DNA of 64,000 bases, from contig CACWTR010000001.1 of the NCBI GenBank assembly GCA_902763865.1, positions 1 through 64,000 on the forward strand. Direction: 5' to 3'. The position numbers were made by a program, and so were the translations under genes. The stretch comes from an uncultured Bacteroidales bacterium. GTDB taxonomy: Bacteria > Bacteroidota > Bacteroidia > Bacteroidales > Bacteroidaceae. The stretch's first letter is position 1. Each line of letters opens with the position of its first letter. Below, in pieces: positions 29,074 through 38,608 of this stretch. The notes below the pieces were generated by a model that searched no databases, was not told the origin of the DNA, and worked only from the letters and a program-made list of their open reading frames with translations.

Positions 29074-30885
29074 TTACTTATATAACTGCGGTTGTATGTC
29101 TGTGGAGGCAGGCATCTTGAAGCCTTCGCCACTTGAGGTGCCATAGGAGCCGGTCTCGCGGTTGCTTGAATAACCAGCCTGTATGACGTTGTCGGGTATC
29201 TCAAATACGCGGCGTGGGTCGTTCCACGTCAGGGAGTCAACATGTATCTCATCCTCCAGGGGGCCGCGATAGAAGTGATAGACCTTCATGCCGTAGCGCT
29301 TGATGTCGTACCAGCGCTGTCCTTCGTGGATGGTTTCGATGCGGCGGAAGTGGAGGATGCAGTCGAGCACGCTCAGGTCGTCGCCCTTCAGCACCTTCTC
29401 GAATCCCATCATCTGCGCATACCAGATGGTGTCCTTCGTGTTGGGTACGACTTCATACAGGTTGTTGACGAAGTCGTTGTTGGCAGAAGTGCGGCTGTAC
29501 TTTCTCTTGATGGCATCGAGGGTCAGGGTGGTTGTCACCAGGTGGGAAGATGTCCAGAGGTCCAAGTCCCTGATGGCACCGTCGCGGTCGCCTAAGTAGA
29601 GCTTTGCCTCGGCACGGCACAGCAGCGTCTCGTCTGCCGAGAGGGGTTGGTAGATTTGATGCACATAGCCGATACCAGCAATTTTGTCAGTGTATTCAAA
29701 ATACTCATAGAGGCGGAAAAGCCAGGCTCCGTACTGCTGTCCTGCGCTGTTGATATAGACCATACCGGAGAAGGCTGGCAAGGTGCCGGACCAGTTAGGT
29801 CCACTGCCCCAAATGGTTGCGTCCAGCGTGGAGGGCACATGCCAAGTCTTACCGTTGCCGTCTTTGAAGTTAGTGCCGGTGTTGATGGCAAAGCGAGTGC
29901 TCCTGACCAGCATGCGCCACTGGAGTGAATAGGTTGACTGAATCAGGTAGTTGCATGACAGCTTCTCGTCGTTGTACTCATTGACGGTTGCAGTAAGTGT
30001 GTTCTTCTTGAGGTTTCTCCAGTTGCGGAGCTGCGGGTTTGCTCCGAGAGCATCGTTGGCATACTTCAGGCACTTCTGGTAGTCGCGTTTGAAGAGATAG
30101 AAGCGTGCAGCAAAGGCATTGGCGGCTTTCTTGTTGAAGTGATAGGCCGGAACCTTGTACTTCGCGTCCTGAATCAAGTCGATACCCTCGAGGATGTCCT
30201 TCTCGATCAGGTCGTATGTTGTCTTGACGTCGTGGAGATACTCGGAGGAGCTGTAGTTGACCTTGACGGTTGTTTCTGGCCTTGTCACGTAGGGGATGCC
30301 GCGGTCCTGCGAGCTTTGCGAATCGTTCTTGTATGCTTCGGCAAAGACATTGACGAGTATGAAGTGGAGATAGGCGCGGAGGATATGTGCTTCGCCCCAC
30401 GAATGTGAGAGTTCGGGATTGCTGGCGGGGTCGTCGCTCATCTCCTTCATGGCCTGAATAGCGTGGTTACATACTGCGATGCCTGCATAGTAGGATTCCC
30501 AGACCTGATACGGTGTGTCGTCCTCGCCGGTGGAGTATTCGACGATGTTCTGCCAGTAGTAGGCTTCCTCGTGGAACTTGTAATAGGGGTCGCTGTGGGT
30601 GGAGGGCACCACTACGTTGTCATCGACCATGTTGTCGCCTGCCAGTTCGCAGATGATGGCGGGCGTAGATAGCGGGTATCCGGACGTGAGCAGTTGCTGT
30701 ATCTTGTCGGGCGAGGATGTTATCTCGGTGCGGTTGTCGGGAGCCTCGTCGAGTGCGGTGCAGGAGACGAAGAGCGAGGCGTGGAGGATGAAGAGTGCTG
30801 CTCCGAGCAGACTCATCCGGCTCGTGCCTGTCTGCTGCTTCCATACATTATATATATATATATGCTTCATAATATCTGTTTTCAT
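29074..30885 (-). CDS. SusD/RagB-type nutrient-binding lipoprotein
   Basis: 603 residues. A long N-terminal leader precedes the lipoprotein signal MSLLGAALFILHASLFVSC, so the true start may be the ATG near 30816. The body is TPR-based SusD: IQQLLTSGYPL, GEAHILRAYLHFILVNVFAE, AANAFAARFYLF, LLCRAEAKLYLG and the C-terminal WNDPRRVFEIP. It caps the SusC transporter and binds ligand. With proteases as neighbours, peptides are the likely ligand. Confidence 0.95.
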   Translation of the reverse strand: MKTDIMKHIYIYNVWKQQTGTSRMSLLGAALFILHASLFVSCTALDEAPDNRTEITSSPDKIQQLLTSGYPLSTPAIICELAGDNMVDDNVVVPSTHSDPYYKFHEEAYYWQNIVEYSTGEDDTPYQVWESYYAGIAVCNHAIQAMKEMSDDPASNPELSHSWGEAHILRAYLHFILVNVFAEAYKNDSQSSQDRGIPYVTRPETTVKVNYSSSEYLHDVKTTYDLIEKDILEGIDLIQDAKYKVPAYHFNKKAANAFAARFYLFKRDYQKCLKYANDALGANPQLRNWRNLKKNTLTATVNEYNDEKLSCNYLIQSTYSLQWRMLVRSTRFAINTGTNFKDGNGKTWHVPSTLDATIWGSGPNWSGTLPAFSGMVYINSAGQQYGAWLFRLYEYFEYTDKIAGIGYVHQIYQPLSADETLLCRAEAKLYLGDRDGAIRDLDLWTSSHLVTTTLTLDAIKRKYSRTSANNDFVNNLYEVVPNTKDTIWYAQMMGFEKVLKGDDLSVLDCILHFRRIETIHEGQRWYDIKRYGMKVYHFYRGPLEDEIHVDSLTWNDPRRVFEIPDNVIQAGYSSNRETGSYGTSSGEGFKMPASTDIQPQLYK

Positions 30886-30932
30886 TGTCTATCCTGAGAC
30901 GGGTTGAAAGTATCTTCTCTTTTTGTGGTCGT

Positions 30933-33900
30933 TTAGAAGCCCAGGCGCACTGTAGCTGTGAACTGTTTGGAAATAGGAGCGGCCACACCTCCGGAGTTGA
31001 TGAATTCGGGGTCCTGACCGTTGAGTTTCTTGTCGGCATAGATCAGTGTGGGGTTCGTGGCGGCGAGCTTTATCGATGCGCGTCCGATGAACACTTTCTT
31101 GAGCCAGTTTTCGGGCAGTGTGTAGGTAAGGGCCAATTCCTTGAGTCGGATGAAGTCGCCGGTGGCTATTCGCTCTGTAGAATAGTTGAAGGCGTTGTAG
31201 GCTGTTCGCATTGTGTAGGAGCCGTAGCGGTCCACCTGGTTGCGGGAGGCAATGGTGGGAATGGTCGTGACGGCTTCGTCGCCTGAAACCATCCAGCGGT
31301 TCTTGAACTCGCGGGGCAGAGCAGAGAGGTCGCTGTAGGCAGATGAGAAGACGGGGTCGAGGCGGACGACATTGCCGCCGGCATAGGTTATGAAGACGTC
31401 GAGGGAGAGGGTACCCCAGGACTTGCTCTTATAGCTGAAGGTGTTGTTGAAGGAGCCGTAGTATGTCGGGTCGGAGGGTCCTTCATAGACGAGGAAGTCC
31501 TTCAGTCCTTCTGTCTCCTGGAAGTTGACGTCGCCCACGGTTTTCTCGCCGCGTTCGTTATAGACCTGCGGCAGACCTTCGGAGTTGAGTCCTGCGAAGC
31601 GGTAGCTGAAGATGGAGCGCACAGGATAGCCTTCGATGGCATAGCCCTGTCCGGTCACCAAATCGACTGCACGGCTTGCCACCTCGAGTGAGGTAATCTC
31701 GTTCTTTGCCTTCGAGAAGATGAGGTCAGAGGTCCACTTGAATCCAGCCTTGTCGATGTTGATGGTTGAGATGCCCAGCTCCACGCCGGAGGACTTCATG
31801 TCGGCAACGTTGGCGTACTTGGCAATCTCGCCGCCGGCGCCCTGGGTGTAGGTGCGGCCTATCAGGTCGTAGTTGTTACGTCCGTAGATGTCGAATGTCA
31901 GGGCGATGCGGTCCTTCAGGAAGCTCAGGTCAACGCCGACGTTCCATTCGTGTTTCTTCTCGTAGGTCAGTTCTGAGTTGCCGAGGGATGAGATGTAAAT
32001 CTGGCTCTCGGCAGCGGAGGTGAAGGGTCGCCAGGAGTTCTGCGTCATGAAGATGGGTTCGGCGTTGGTGACCCATGAGGGACCGGTGTCGGCAGTCAGC
32101 GAATAGCTGCCGCGAATCTTCACCTGCGAGAGCCATTTGGAAGTTCTCTGCATGAACTTCTCGTTGGTGAGGTCGTAGGAGCCAGACACGTTCCACGTGG
32201 GCAGCCAACGGCTGCCGTTGCTCTTGCCGAGGCGGTTGGTGCCTTCGTAGCGCAGTGTTCCGTTCAGGGTGTAGCGCTGGGCGTAGTTGTAGTTCACCTG
32301 TCCGTAGTAGGCCAGGGTGTTGGTCAGGGTGTACGATTCGCCGAAGTACTCGGTGTTCTCCTCGTTCATCTGCTTGAGCCAGAGATACGGTGTGTAGGTG
32401 ATGCCGCCGTTCTCGTACTGGTAGCCCCATCCGGTCCAGTTCGTTGCCGTGCGGCGGACGGATGAGTACTCGGTTCCGACCATGCCGTTGAGGGTGTGCT
32501 CGTCGCCGCGCTTGTCGGTGAAGACGTTGTTGTAGCCGGCCATGAGGCGGAAGGTGTTGGAGCGCATGTTGTCGTCGTACTGATACTTGATGCCGCCGTT
32601 GGGCAGGATGGATTCCGGCTGTGCCAGTTCGTTATCGGGGTCGGTGTAGAGCAAGCTGTTGTTGTCGCGCACGGTGGAGTTGTCGTCCTGCTCATCCACG
32701 CCGGCACGGTAGGCATTGGCTTGGTTGGCCTTGTCCATGACGTTATGCTGCCGCTTGGTGTGGGAGAGGCGGGAGGAGATGAGGCCGCTCAGTCGCCATG
32801 CCTTCTTGAACTTGTACTCCAGCTCACCGCGGAACATGAGCTCGGTGACTTGAATATCGTTGTAGTTATACTCGAGCTCGTCGAAGATGTTGAAGCCCGT
32901 ATAGAATCGGGTATAGTTGATTCTGGGGTCGAGGCATCGGCTCGTGTTCATGGCGTAGCTGAAGGGATTGATGTCGAAGTCGCGCTTCACCTCGCCGGTC
33001 ACGACGTCTGTCGTGCGGTTCAGGGAGCCCGGTGCCTCCTGTTTGCGGTAGCTTCCCTGTGCGGCAAGCTTCACGGTGAGGACGTCGCACCAGTTCTTGT
33101 CCTTTAGCAGGTCGTAGGAGGTATTGCCGTTGAAGGTGTAGCGATCCACGCTGCTGCGTTTCACGAACTGTCCGGGGTCGGTCAGGATTGACATCGAGAA
33201 GTAGTTCTGCGAGCGCTCGTTGCCGCCGGAGATGCTGATGGAGTGGTTATGCTGTACCTTCCTGGAGAACAAGAGGTCGAACCAGTCCGTGTTGCGAAAC
33301 TCGGCAGCCTGGAGGTAGGCATTGCGTGCTGCCTCGGTGTTCTGCAGTCCGAAGCTTCCCTTGATGGGGTCGTAGGCACGGAGCTGTTGGAACATGTAGC
33401 CATAGACGCCGGTGTTCTGGGCGTTGACCATGTTGTCGAGCTGAAGCCAGCCTTTGTCGTACATTTCCTTATAGACGCCCATCATCTCCTGCGAGTTCAT
33501 GATGTTGTAGTCGTTGTAGGAGGGTTTGAAGCGGGTTGTGAACTCGCCCGTGTAGTTCACGCTGGCGTGTCCCTTCGAGCCCCTCTTGGTGGTGACGACG
33601 ATCACGCCGCCCATTGCCCTGGCACCGTAGATGGAGGTGGCGGAACCGTCCTTCAGGATGGTGAACGACTCGATATCGTCGGAGTTCAGACCTGCCACGG
33701 CAGAGGATATCAGGGTCTTGGCGTCGCCGGAAGCCAGGTCGTCGGCACTGACATCGACATTATCCTCGTAGATGACGCCATCCACTACCCACAGGGGCTT
33801 GGAGTTACCGTAGATGGAGGTTGCGCCGCGCACACGGATTTTGGGCGAGGCACCGAAAGTGCCCGTCACATTCGTCACCTGCACACCGGCCACGCGCCCT

Positions 33901-34328
33901 TCCAGTGAACGGCTCACGTCGGCCATACCCGAAAGCTTGATCTTGTCGGCATCTACCTTGGTGGCTGCACCGGTGAACAGGCGCTTGTCAATCTGCTGCT
34001 GACCCGTGGCAACGACCTCGGTCATCTGTGTGTACTCGCCTTGCAACATGATGCGCATGCCATTCTTGGCCTTTACCTTCTCGGTGCGCATACCTATCAT
34101 TGACACTACCAGAACGGCATTCGACTTCACGTCCGACAATGTGAACTTACCGTCGAGGTCCGTTATGGCTCTCTTCTGCGTACCCTCTACCAGAATGTTC
34201 GCGCCCATCAGGGGCTCGTTGTCGTCTGCAGAGAATACTGTTCCTGAAATAGTTGTCTGAGCCATTGCCATCCCGACATACAGATACAGTGCCGCAAGGA
34301 CAAGGCTCATTCTTTTACATAAATACAT
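30933..34328 (-). CDS. SusC/RagA-type TonB-linked outer-membrane transporter
   Basis: 1131 residues. A signal peptide (LVLAALYLYVGMAMA) is followed by a carboxypeptidase-regulatory-like domain at about 25-100 (SGTVFSADDNEPLMGANI). The SusC plug region has ASPKIRVRGATSIYGNSKP and the family motif SIYGARAMGGVIVVTTKRG. A 22-strand barrel follows. It imports ligand captured by SusD using TonB energy. First gene of the locus, with a promoter at 34494-34501 and a 165-base leader. Confidence 0.96.
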   Translation of the reverse strand: MYLCKRMSLVLAALYLYVGMAMAQTTISGTVFSADDNEPLMGANILVEGTQKRAITDLDGKFTLSDVKSNAVLVVSMIGMRTEKVKAKNGMRIMLQGEYTQMTEVVATGQQQIDKRLFTGAATKVDADKIKLSGMADVSRSLEGRVAGVQVTNVTGTFGASPKIRVRGATSIYGNSKPLWVVDGVIYEDNVDVSADDLASGDAKTLISSAVAGLNSDDIESFTILKDGSATSIYGARAMGGVIVVTTKRGSKGHASVNYTGEFTTRFKPSYNDYNIMNSQEMMGVYKEMYDKGWLQLDNMVNAQNTGVYGYMFQQLRAYDPIKGSFGLQNTEAARNAYLQAAEFRNTDWFDLLFSRKVQHNHSISISGGNERSQNYFSMSILTDPGQFVKRSSVDRYTFNGNTSYDLLKDKNWCDVLTVKLAAQGSYRKQEAPGSLNRTTDVVTGEVKRDFDINPFSYAMNTSRCLDPRINYTRFYTGFNIFDELEYNYNDIQVTELMFRGELEYKFKKAWRLSGLISSRLSHTKRQHNVMDKANQANAYRAGVDEQDDNSTVRDNNSLLYTDPDNELAQPESILPNGGIKYQYDDNMRSNTFRLMAGYNNVFTDKRGDEHTLNGMVGTEYSSVRRTATNWTGWGYQYENGGITYTPYLWLKQMNEENTEYFGESYTLTNTLAYYGQVNYNYAQRYTLNGTLRYEGTNRLGKSNGSRWLPTWNVSGSYDLTNEKFMQRTSKWLSQVKIRGSYSLTADTGPSWVTNAEPIFMTQNSWRPFTSAAESQIYISSLGNSELTYEKKHEWNVGVDLSFLKDRIALTFDIYGRNNYDLIGRTYTQGAGGEIAKYANVADMKSSGVELGISTINIDKAGFKWTSDLIFSKAKNEITSLEVASRAVDLVTGQGYAIEGYPVRSIFSYRFAGLNSEGLPQVYNERGEKTVGDVNFQETEGLKDFLVYEGPSDPTYYGSFNNTFSYKSKSWGTLSLDVFITYAGGNVVRLDPVFSSAYSDLSALPREFKNRWMVSGDEAVTTIPTIASRNQVDRYGSYTMRTAYNAFNYSTERIATGDFIRLKELALTYTLPENWLKKVFIGRASIKLAATNPTLIYADKKLNGQDPEFINSGGVAAPISKQFTATVRLGF

Positions 34329-34493
34329 TTCTCTCTATATACACTAATTTGTTATACTCTTTGTTCCTACGCCGATGCTCCTGCCGCCCCCATCGGTTTC
34401 TGCACATACACATTATATATAATATATGTATTTGTATGGCAAAAACAGCTCCTTTCTGGGAGGGAAAAGTACACACTTTTGCGTATTTGGCCG

Positions 34494-34501
34494 CAAAGGT
34501 A
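34494..34501 (-). promoter_or_regulatory. -7 element of susC (TACCTTTG)
   Basis: TACCTTTG on the minus strand about 165 bases before the susC start. The long AT-rich leader may hold regulation of the locus. Confidence 0.65.
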
Positions 34502-34660
34502 GTTAAATTCTTCCAAAAAACACTCTTTTTTGCAAGAAAAATGTTAATACATGCTCGGATTTAACATTTTGCCTTCCAAAATGAAAGATTGAAGGCATAT
34601 TAATGCGCTCTTCAAGGCACTTTTTCCTTTCATGCTTTTTGCTGCCCTTTCAGCATGCTG

Positions 34661-34767
34661 CCAACGACTCGCGAGCTTATGGCCAACGACTCGCGAGCTT
34701 ATGGCCAACGACTCACGAGCTTATGGCCAACGACTCGCGAGCTTATGGCCGATGACTCGCGAGTCGG
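34661..34767. repeat. 22-bp tandem palindrome array, 5 units
   Basis: Four exact-period units CCAACGACTCGCGAGCTTATGG (third has CACGAG) and a terminal CCGATGACTCGCGAGTCGG. The core ACTCGCGAG(T) is palindromic. It lies in the 686-bp spacer between susC and the carboxyltransferase gene. Confidence 0.92.
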
Positions 34768-34846
34768 TCTTCTGGTGCTCTGCTGTACTTGACTCACGGG
34801 TTGACTCGCCCGGCGAACAAAACAAGGAACCGTGTCGGAATTAACG

Positions 34847-34932
34847 ACAACGGATTTAACGGATTTAACGGATTATCCTATTTGATGATTATCAGCGTAG
34901 CATAAATCCGTTAAATCCGTTAAATCCGTTGT
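34847..34932. repeat. 9-bp-unit hairpin, AACGGATTT family
   Basis: The left arm is three tandem 9-mers AACGGATTT and the right arm is three inverse 9-mers AAATCCGTT, with a loop of about 30 bases. It lies close to the 3' end of the carboxyltransferase gene. Confidence 0.85.
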
Positions 34933-35014
34933 TTTATTATATGTAATAAGAGTATTTTGATACAACCACCTTTGTGTCAAATGACTGTATTATCAGCGCT
35001 GTGCGTGTGGAAGC

Positions 35015-36787
35015 CTATGCTTCGCGTTCTATCCAGGCCAGGGTGTCGCCACGGTGCACATAGGATGCTTTCTTGGCGGCAATGTCCACCAGGCGTCCGC
35101 CGATGCCGGCTGGAATGGGGATGAACTCGCCCCACTTGGCCTGCACGTAGCAGAACGTGTCGCCATCCTTATACTGCTGTCCGATAGCGGGTTCCAGACA
35201 GGGAACACACTCGGCGTCGCCCTTGAACTCGTAGAACACCTGACCATCGACGGGGCTGACCACAGCGTCGGCCTTGGCATGCTTGAAGGCAGTCAGCTCC
35301 TCGGGCTTGAGCGTGGCACCGAGCTTGGCTTCCTTGGCCTTCTGCAAGTCGCTGAGGAAGTTCTTCTTGGCCTGTCCGCTCTTGAAGTTGCGGTACTGCT
35401 CGGGATGCATAGCCAGCTCGAAGAGCTCTTCGTCGTCCTGTCCGTAGTCCCATCCGTTCTGGTCCATCTCCTTGCGGAACTCGTCGAGCGCATTGGGATA
35501 GAGGGTGTGCGGGTCGGTGTCGGTGAACTCCTTGCCCTTTTCCTTGGCGAGAGCCACCAGTTCGGGAGCTATCGTGCCGGGCACCTTGCCGCTCTTGCCC
35601 AGTATCATGCCCCACATAGCATCGTCCATCATGACGAAGCGGCCCTTGCCCTGTGCCATCGTGAGCAGGTTCATCAGGGCGATGTTCTTGGTGTATTGGC
35701 TGAAAGGTGTCACCAGTGGAGGATAGCCGACCATCGGCCATACGTACTCCACCTCGTTGAACAGGGCCACGAGCATGTCGTCGGTGTTCAGTTCGGGTTC
35801 GCCCTTCTGCTTGCGCAGGTTGTTGATGGCAGCCTGTATGCCGCCCAGGTCGGCCATCATGGACCCCATCATGCCGCCGGGCAGACCGCTGCCGAGCAGG
35901 AGGCTGGACATGTGCTTGTTGGCGGGGTTGATGAAGTAGCCGAGCCAGTCGTCGATGAACTCCTGGGTGAGGGAACGGGCCTTCATGTAGGCGTTCATGT
36001 TGATTTCGGGCACGTCGAAGCCTTCGTTCTTCAGCATGGACTGCACGGAGATGACATCCGGGTGCACCTTGCCCCAGGAGAGGGGCTCGATGGCCGTATC
36101 GATGATGTCGGCACCGTTGTTGCACACCTCGAGGATGCTTGCCATCGAGAGGCCGGGGCCGCTGTGACCGTGGTACTGGATGATGATGTCGGGATGATTC
36201 TTCTTTATCATGCCCGTCAACTTGCCGAGCATGGCTGGCTGACCGATGCCGGCCATGTCCTTCAGGCATATCTCGGCAGCACCGGCCTCTATCAGCTGGT
36301 CGGCAATAGCGGAGTAGTACTCGGCTGTATGGATGGGACTGGTCGTGATGCAAAGCGTGGCCTGCGGAATCATGCCGCCCTCCTTGGCCCAGCGGATGCT
36401 GGGAATGATGTTGCGGACATCGTTCAGGCCGCAGAAGATGCGGGTAATGTCGGTGCCCTGCTTCTTCTTCACCTTGTACATGAGCTGCCGCACATCGTCG
36501 GGCACAGGATACATGCGCAGGGCATTCAGGCCGCGGTCCAACATGTGCGTCTTGATGCCTACCTCATTGAAGGGTTTGCAGAAGGCACGGACGGCCTCGT
36601 TGGGGTTCTCGCCTGCCAACAGGTTCACCTGCTCGAATGCACCGCCATTAGTCTCCACACGGTCAAAGCATCCCATCTCGATGATTACGGGGGCTATGCG
36701 GGCCAACTGATCTTTGCGCGGCTGGAACTTGCCGCTGCTCTGCCACATGTCTCTATACACGAGGCTGAAACGAACTTTCTTTTTCAT
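35015..36787 (-). CDS. Oxaloacetate decarboxylase alpha / pyruvate carboxylase subunit B
   Basis: 590 residues. Carboxyltransferase TIM barrel at about 1-270: SLVYRDMWQSSGKF, CLKDMAGIGQPAML with the catalytic Lys, and YHGHSGPGLSM with metal-binding His. The conserved PYC-OADA domain follows, with GSGLPGGMMGSMMADL. The C-terminal biotinyl-like domain ends in CYVQAKWGEFIPIPAG. The usual AMKM biotin site reads QAKW, so a lysine remains but the flanking Met residues are lost. Likely part of a Na+-pumping decarboxylase or a carboxyl-transfer complex. Confidence 0.88.
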   Translation of the reverse strand: MKKKVRFSLVYRDMWQSSGKFQPRKDQLARIAPVIIEMGCFDRVETNGGAFEQVNLLAGENPNEAVRAFCKPFNEVGIKTHMLDRGLNALRMYPVPDDVRQLMYKVKKKQGTDITRIFCGLNDVRNIIPSIRWAKEGGMIPQATLCITTSPIHTAEYYSAIADQLIEAGAAEICLKDMAGIGQPAMLGKLTGMIKKNHPDIIIQYHGHSGPGLSMASILEVCNNGADIIDTAIEPLSWGKVHPDVISVQSMLKNEGFDVPEINMNAYMKARSLTQEFIDDWLGYFINPANKHMSSLLLGSGLPGGMMGSMMADLGGIQAAINNLRKQKGEPELNTDDMLVALFNEVEYVWPMVGYPPLVTPFSQYTKNIALMNLLTMAQGKGRFVMMDDAMWGMILGKSGKVPGTIAPELVALAKEKGKEFTDTDPHTLYPNALDEFRKEMDQNGWDYGQDDEELFELAMHPEQYRNFKSGQAKKNFLSDLQKAKEAKLGATLKPEELTAFKHAKADAVVSPVDGQVFYEFKGDAECVPCLEPAIGQQYKDGDTFCYVQAKWGEFIPIPAGIGGRLVDIAAKKASYVHRGDTLAWIEREA

Positions 36788-36828
36788 TATGTTATCTTGA
36801 AAATACCTGCGTTAAACTTTATTGGCCG

Positions 36829-36836
36829 CAAAGATA
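36829..36836 (-). promoter_or_regulatory. -7 element (TATCTTTG)
   Basis: TATCTTTG on the minus strand, 41 bp before the carboxyltransferase ATG. Confidence 0.6.
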
Positions 36837-36927
36837 CAAAAAAAATAGAAGAAGGAGGAACGATGAATGAAGAATTATTCTTAATTCGTCAATATGCGTC
36901 CGGATTTTCCTGAAATCCCCCGAAACG

Positions 36928-37302
36928 TCACGCCCTGGACAGCTCCATCCTGACGCTGACACCGTCGCAAAGCACGCCGAGGGGCGGGTTCACCTTCTCG
37001 ATGCAGACGCTGACCTTACGGGCAAGCGGGCACTCCGCAAGAATGGCGGACGCAATCCGGGACGCCACGTGCTCCAGAAGACTGGACGGCACGGACATCT
37101 CCCTGCGCACGATGCTGACAAAGCGGGAATAGTCTGCCGTCCCCTCCAACTGGTCGTCCTTCCAGGCAGAAGCCTCCACATCGACCAGGGCTGAGACAGT
37201 GACATAGAAGTCCGTCCCCACCGTGCGCTCCTGAGGAGAGACGCCATGAAGGGCACGAACCTTGATGCGGTTGACACTTATTTCACTTTGAACACTACAC
37301 AT
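36928..37302 (-). CDS. folB: Dihydroneopterin aldolase
   Basis: Folate pathway aldolase. Starting at the ATG at 37302 gives 124 residues (the frame is open from 37344). Family features: VNRIKVRALHGVSPQER, a DYSRFVSIV helix, LLEHVASRIASAIL and VCIEKVNPPL. In the cell it forms an octamer in the cytosol. Last gene of the dnaA operon, 61 bp after the fusion gene. Confidence 0.92.
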   Translation of the reverse strand: MCSVQSEISVNRIKVRALHGVSPQERTVGTDFYVTVSALVDVEASAWKDDQLEGTADYSRFVSIVRREMSVPSSLLEHVASRIASAILAECPLARKVSVCIEKVNPPLGVLCDGVSVRMELSRA

Positions 37303-37363
37303 CGGACTTCTATTTTTTCTCTCTTCCCACGGGACGGACGTCACTCCCCCTCGCGAAAGGGAA

Positions 37364-38608
37364 TCAGTTGGTTTCCTCCTCTTCCTCCGGCATCTGCTGC
37401 GAGTCGGGGAGGTATTTCTTCAGGACACGGGCCACGCCCGTTGTCCACGAATTGATTGTATCGTTTTCCAGCTGAAGGGACGTGATGAGCTTGATGACAT
37501 GGTCGATAGGCATCTGGTAGCGGAGCACACCGCTGATGAGCTTCGCATAGTCCCAATACTTGGGGTTGAAGCGCTCGCTCAGTCCCTCGATGGTTGTCTT
37601 GTAACCGCGCTTGTTGACGAATTGGAAGTCGTAGCGCTTCTGTCCGTCGCGGTCGTAATGTTTTATGACAAAGCCCTTCTGCACGCTCTTCGGGATGGCA
37701 ATGCCCTCCTCGTCGTCCTGAAGGCCAGTGAATATCTCGTAGGGAACACCATCGAGCAGACCCACGAAGGCCACCCACTTCTCCTTCTTGTTCTGGAAGC
37801 GGACCACGTCGCACTCCAGCACGTCCGGACGACGCTCCACGACGTTGGGCACCGCACCCGGCAGGCTGTCTGGTCGCAGGAACTTCTGGTGGACGAGCGC
37901 AGCAAGCAGGCCCTCGGACATCGACTCGTTGTCTTTGCGGGTATAGCGAATGTCGGTGAATATCTGGGCCAACGTCTCCTTTCCGTTGATTTCAACAAAG
38001 TGCCTGTTCACCGGCAGGGCCTCGCGCTTTGCATAACAGGCGTCGATGCGCTCCGGCGTGAAAGCACTGTACGTCTCCTGATGCAAGACGGCTTCCAGCG
38101 GCAGACGGTCGCTCAGCTCGGGAGTCTCTGCAGGCCAGCCCACGGTCAGCGTCGCTACGGGGAAGACCAGGTCGGGAAGCTCCAAGGCGGCAATGATGGC
38201 CTGAGGCTGATAGACGGTTGTGCCGAGGAAACAGATGCCCAGCCCTTCCTCTTCTGCCAGGCAGCAGAAAGTCTGCGTGAACAGCAGAGCGTCGGTGGCA
38301 GCATTGATAAAGCTCAGAAAGTTGTCATAGCCGGGGTTTGCCTGACGCTGCAGGCACCAGTCGGTCGTGCGACGGAAGTCGGCACAGATGGTCAGCACCA
38401 CGGGGGCCTCCTTGACCATTGGCTGACCGAAGTGGGCCGGGGAGAGGAGCTCCTTCTTCTCCGCAGACCTTGTCACCACGACGCTGTACAGCTGCAGGTT
38501 GCCCATCGTCTGGGTGCGCATGGCCTCCTCAGTCAGACGGTTCAGCAACTCGTCGCTGACAGGCTGCTGGGTGTATTTGCGGATGGTCCTTCTCAGTTTG
38601 ATATTCAT
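37364..38608 (-). CDS. Nitroreductase fused to class II ribonucleotide reductase C-terminal segment
   Basis: 414 residues. Residues 1-235 are a nitroreductase (RRTIRKYTQQPVSDELLNRL; AATDALLFTQTFCCLAEEEG; GLGICFLGT), an FMN-dependent reductase. Residues of about 250-405 match the C-terminal part of Bacteroidetes B12-dependent ribonucleotide reductase: KWVAFVGLLDGVPYEIFTG, GYKTTIEGLSERFNP, YAKLISGVLRYQMPIDHVI. The catalytic RNR core and the terminal Cys-rich zinc tail are absent. It overlaps the dnaA stop by 4 bp. The likely origin is an in-frame deletion joining two neighbouring genes; a functional fusion is also possible. Confidence 0.85.
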   Translation of the reverse strand: MNIKLRRTIRKYTQQPVSDELLNRLTEEAMRTQTMGNLQLYSVVVTRSAEKKELLSPAHFGQPMVKEAPVVLTICADFRRTTDWCLQRQANPGYDNFLSFINAATDALLFTQTFCCLAEEEGLGICFLGTTVYQPQAIIAALELPDLVFPVATLTVGWPAETPELSDRLPLEAVLHQETYSAFTPERIDACYAKREALPVNRHFVEINGKETLAQIFTDIRYTRKDNESMSEGLLAALVHQKFLRPDSLPGAVPNVVERRPDVLECDVVRFQNKKEKWVAFVGLLDGVPYEIFTGLQDDEEGIAIPKSVQKGFVIKHYDRDGQKRYDFQFVNKRGYKTTIEGLSERFNPKYWDYAKLISGVLRYQMPIDHVIKLITSLQLENDTINSWTTGVARVLKKYLPDSQQMPEEEEETN

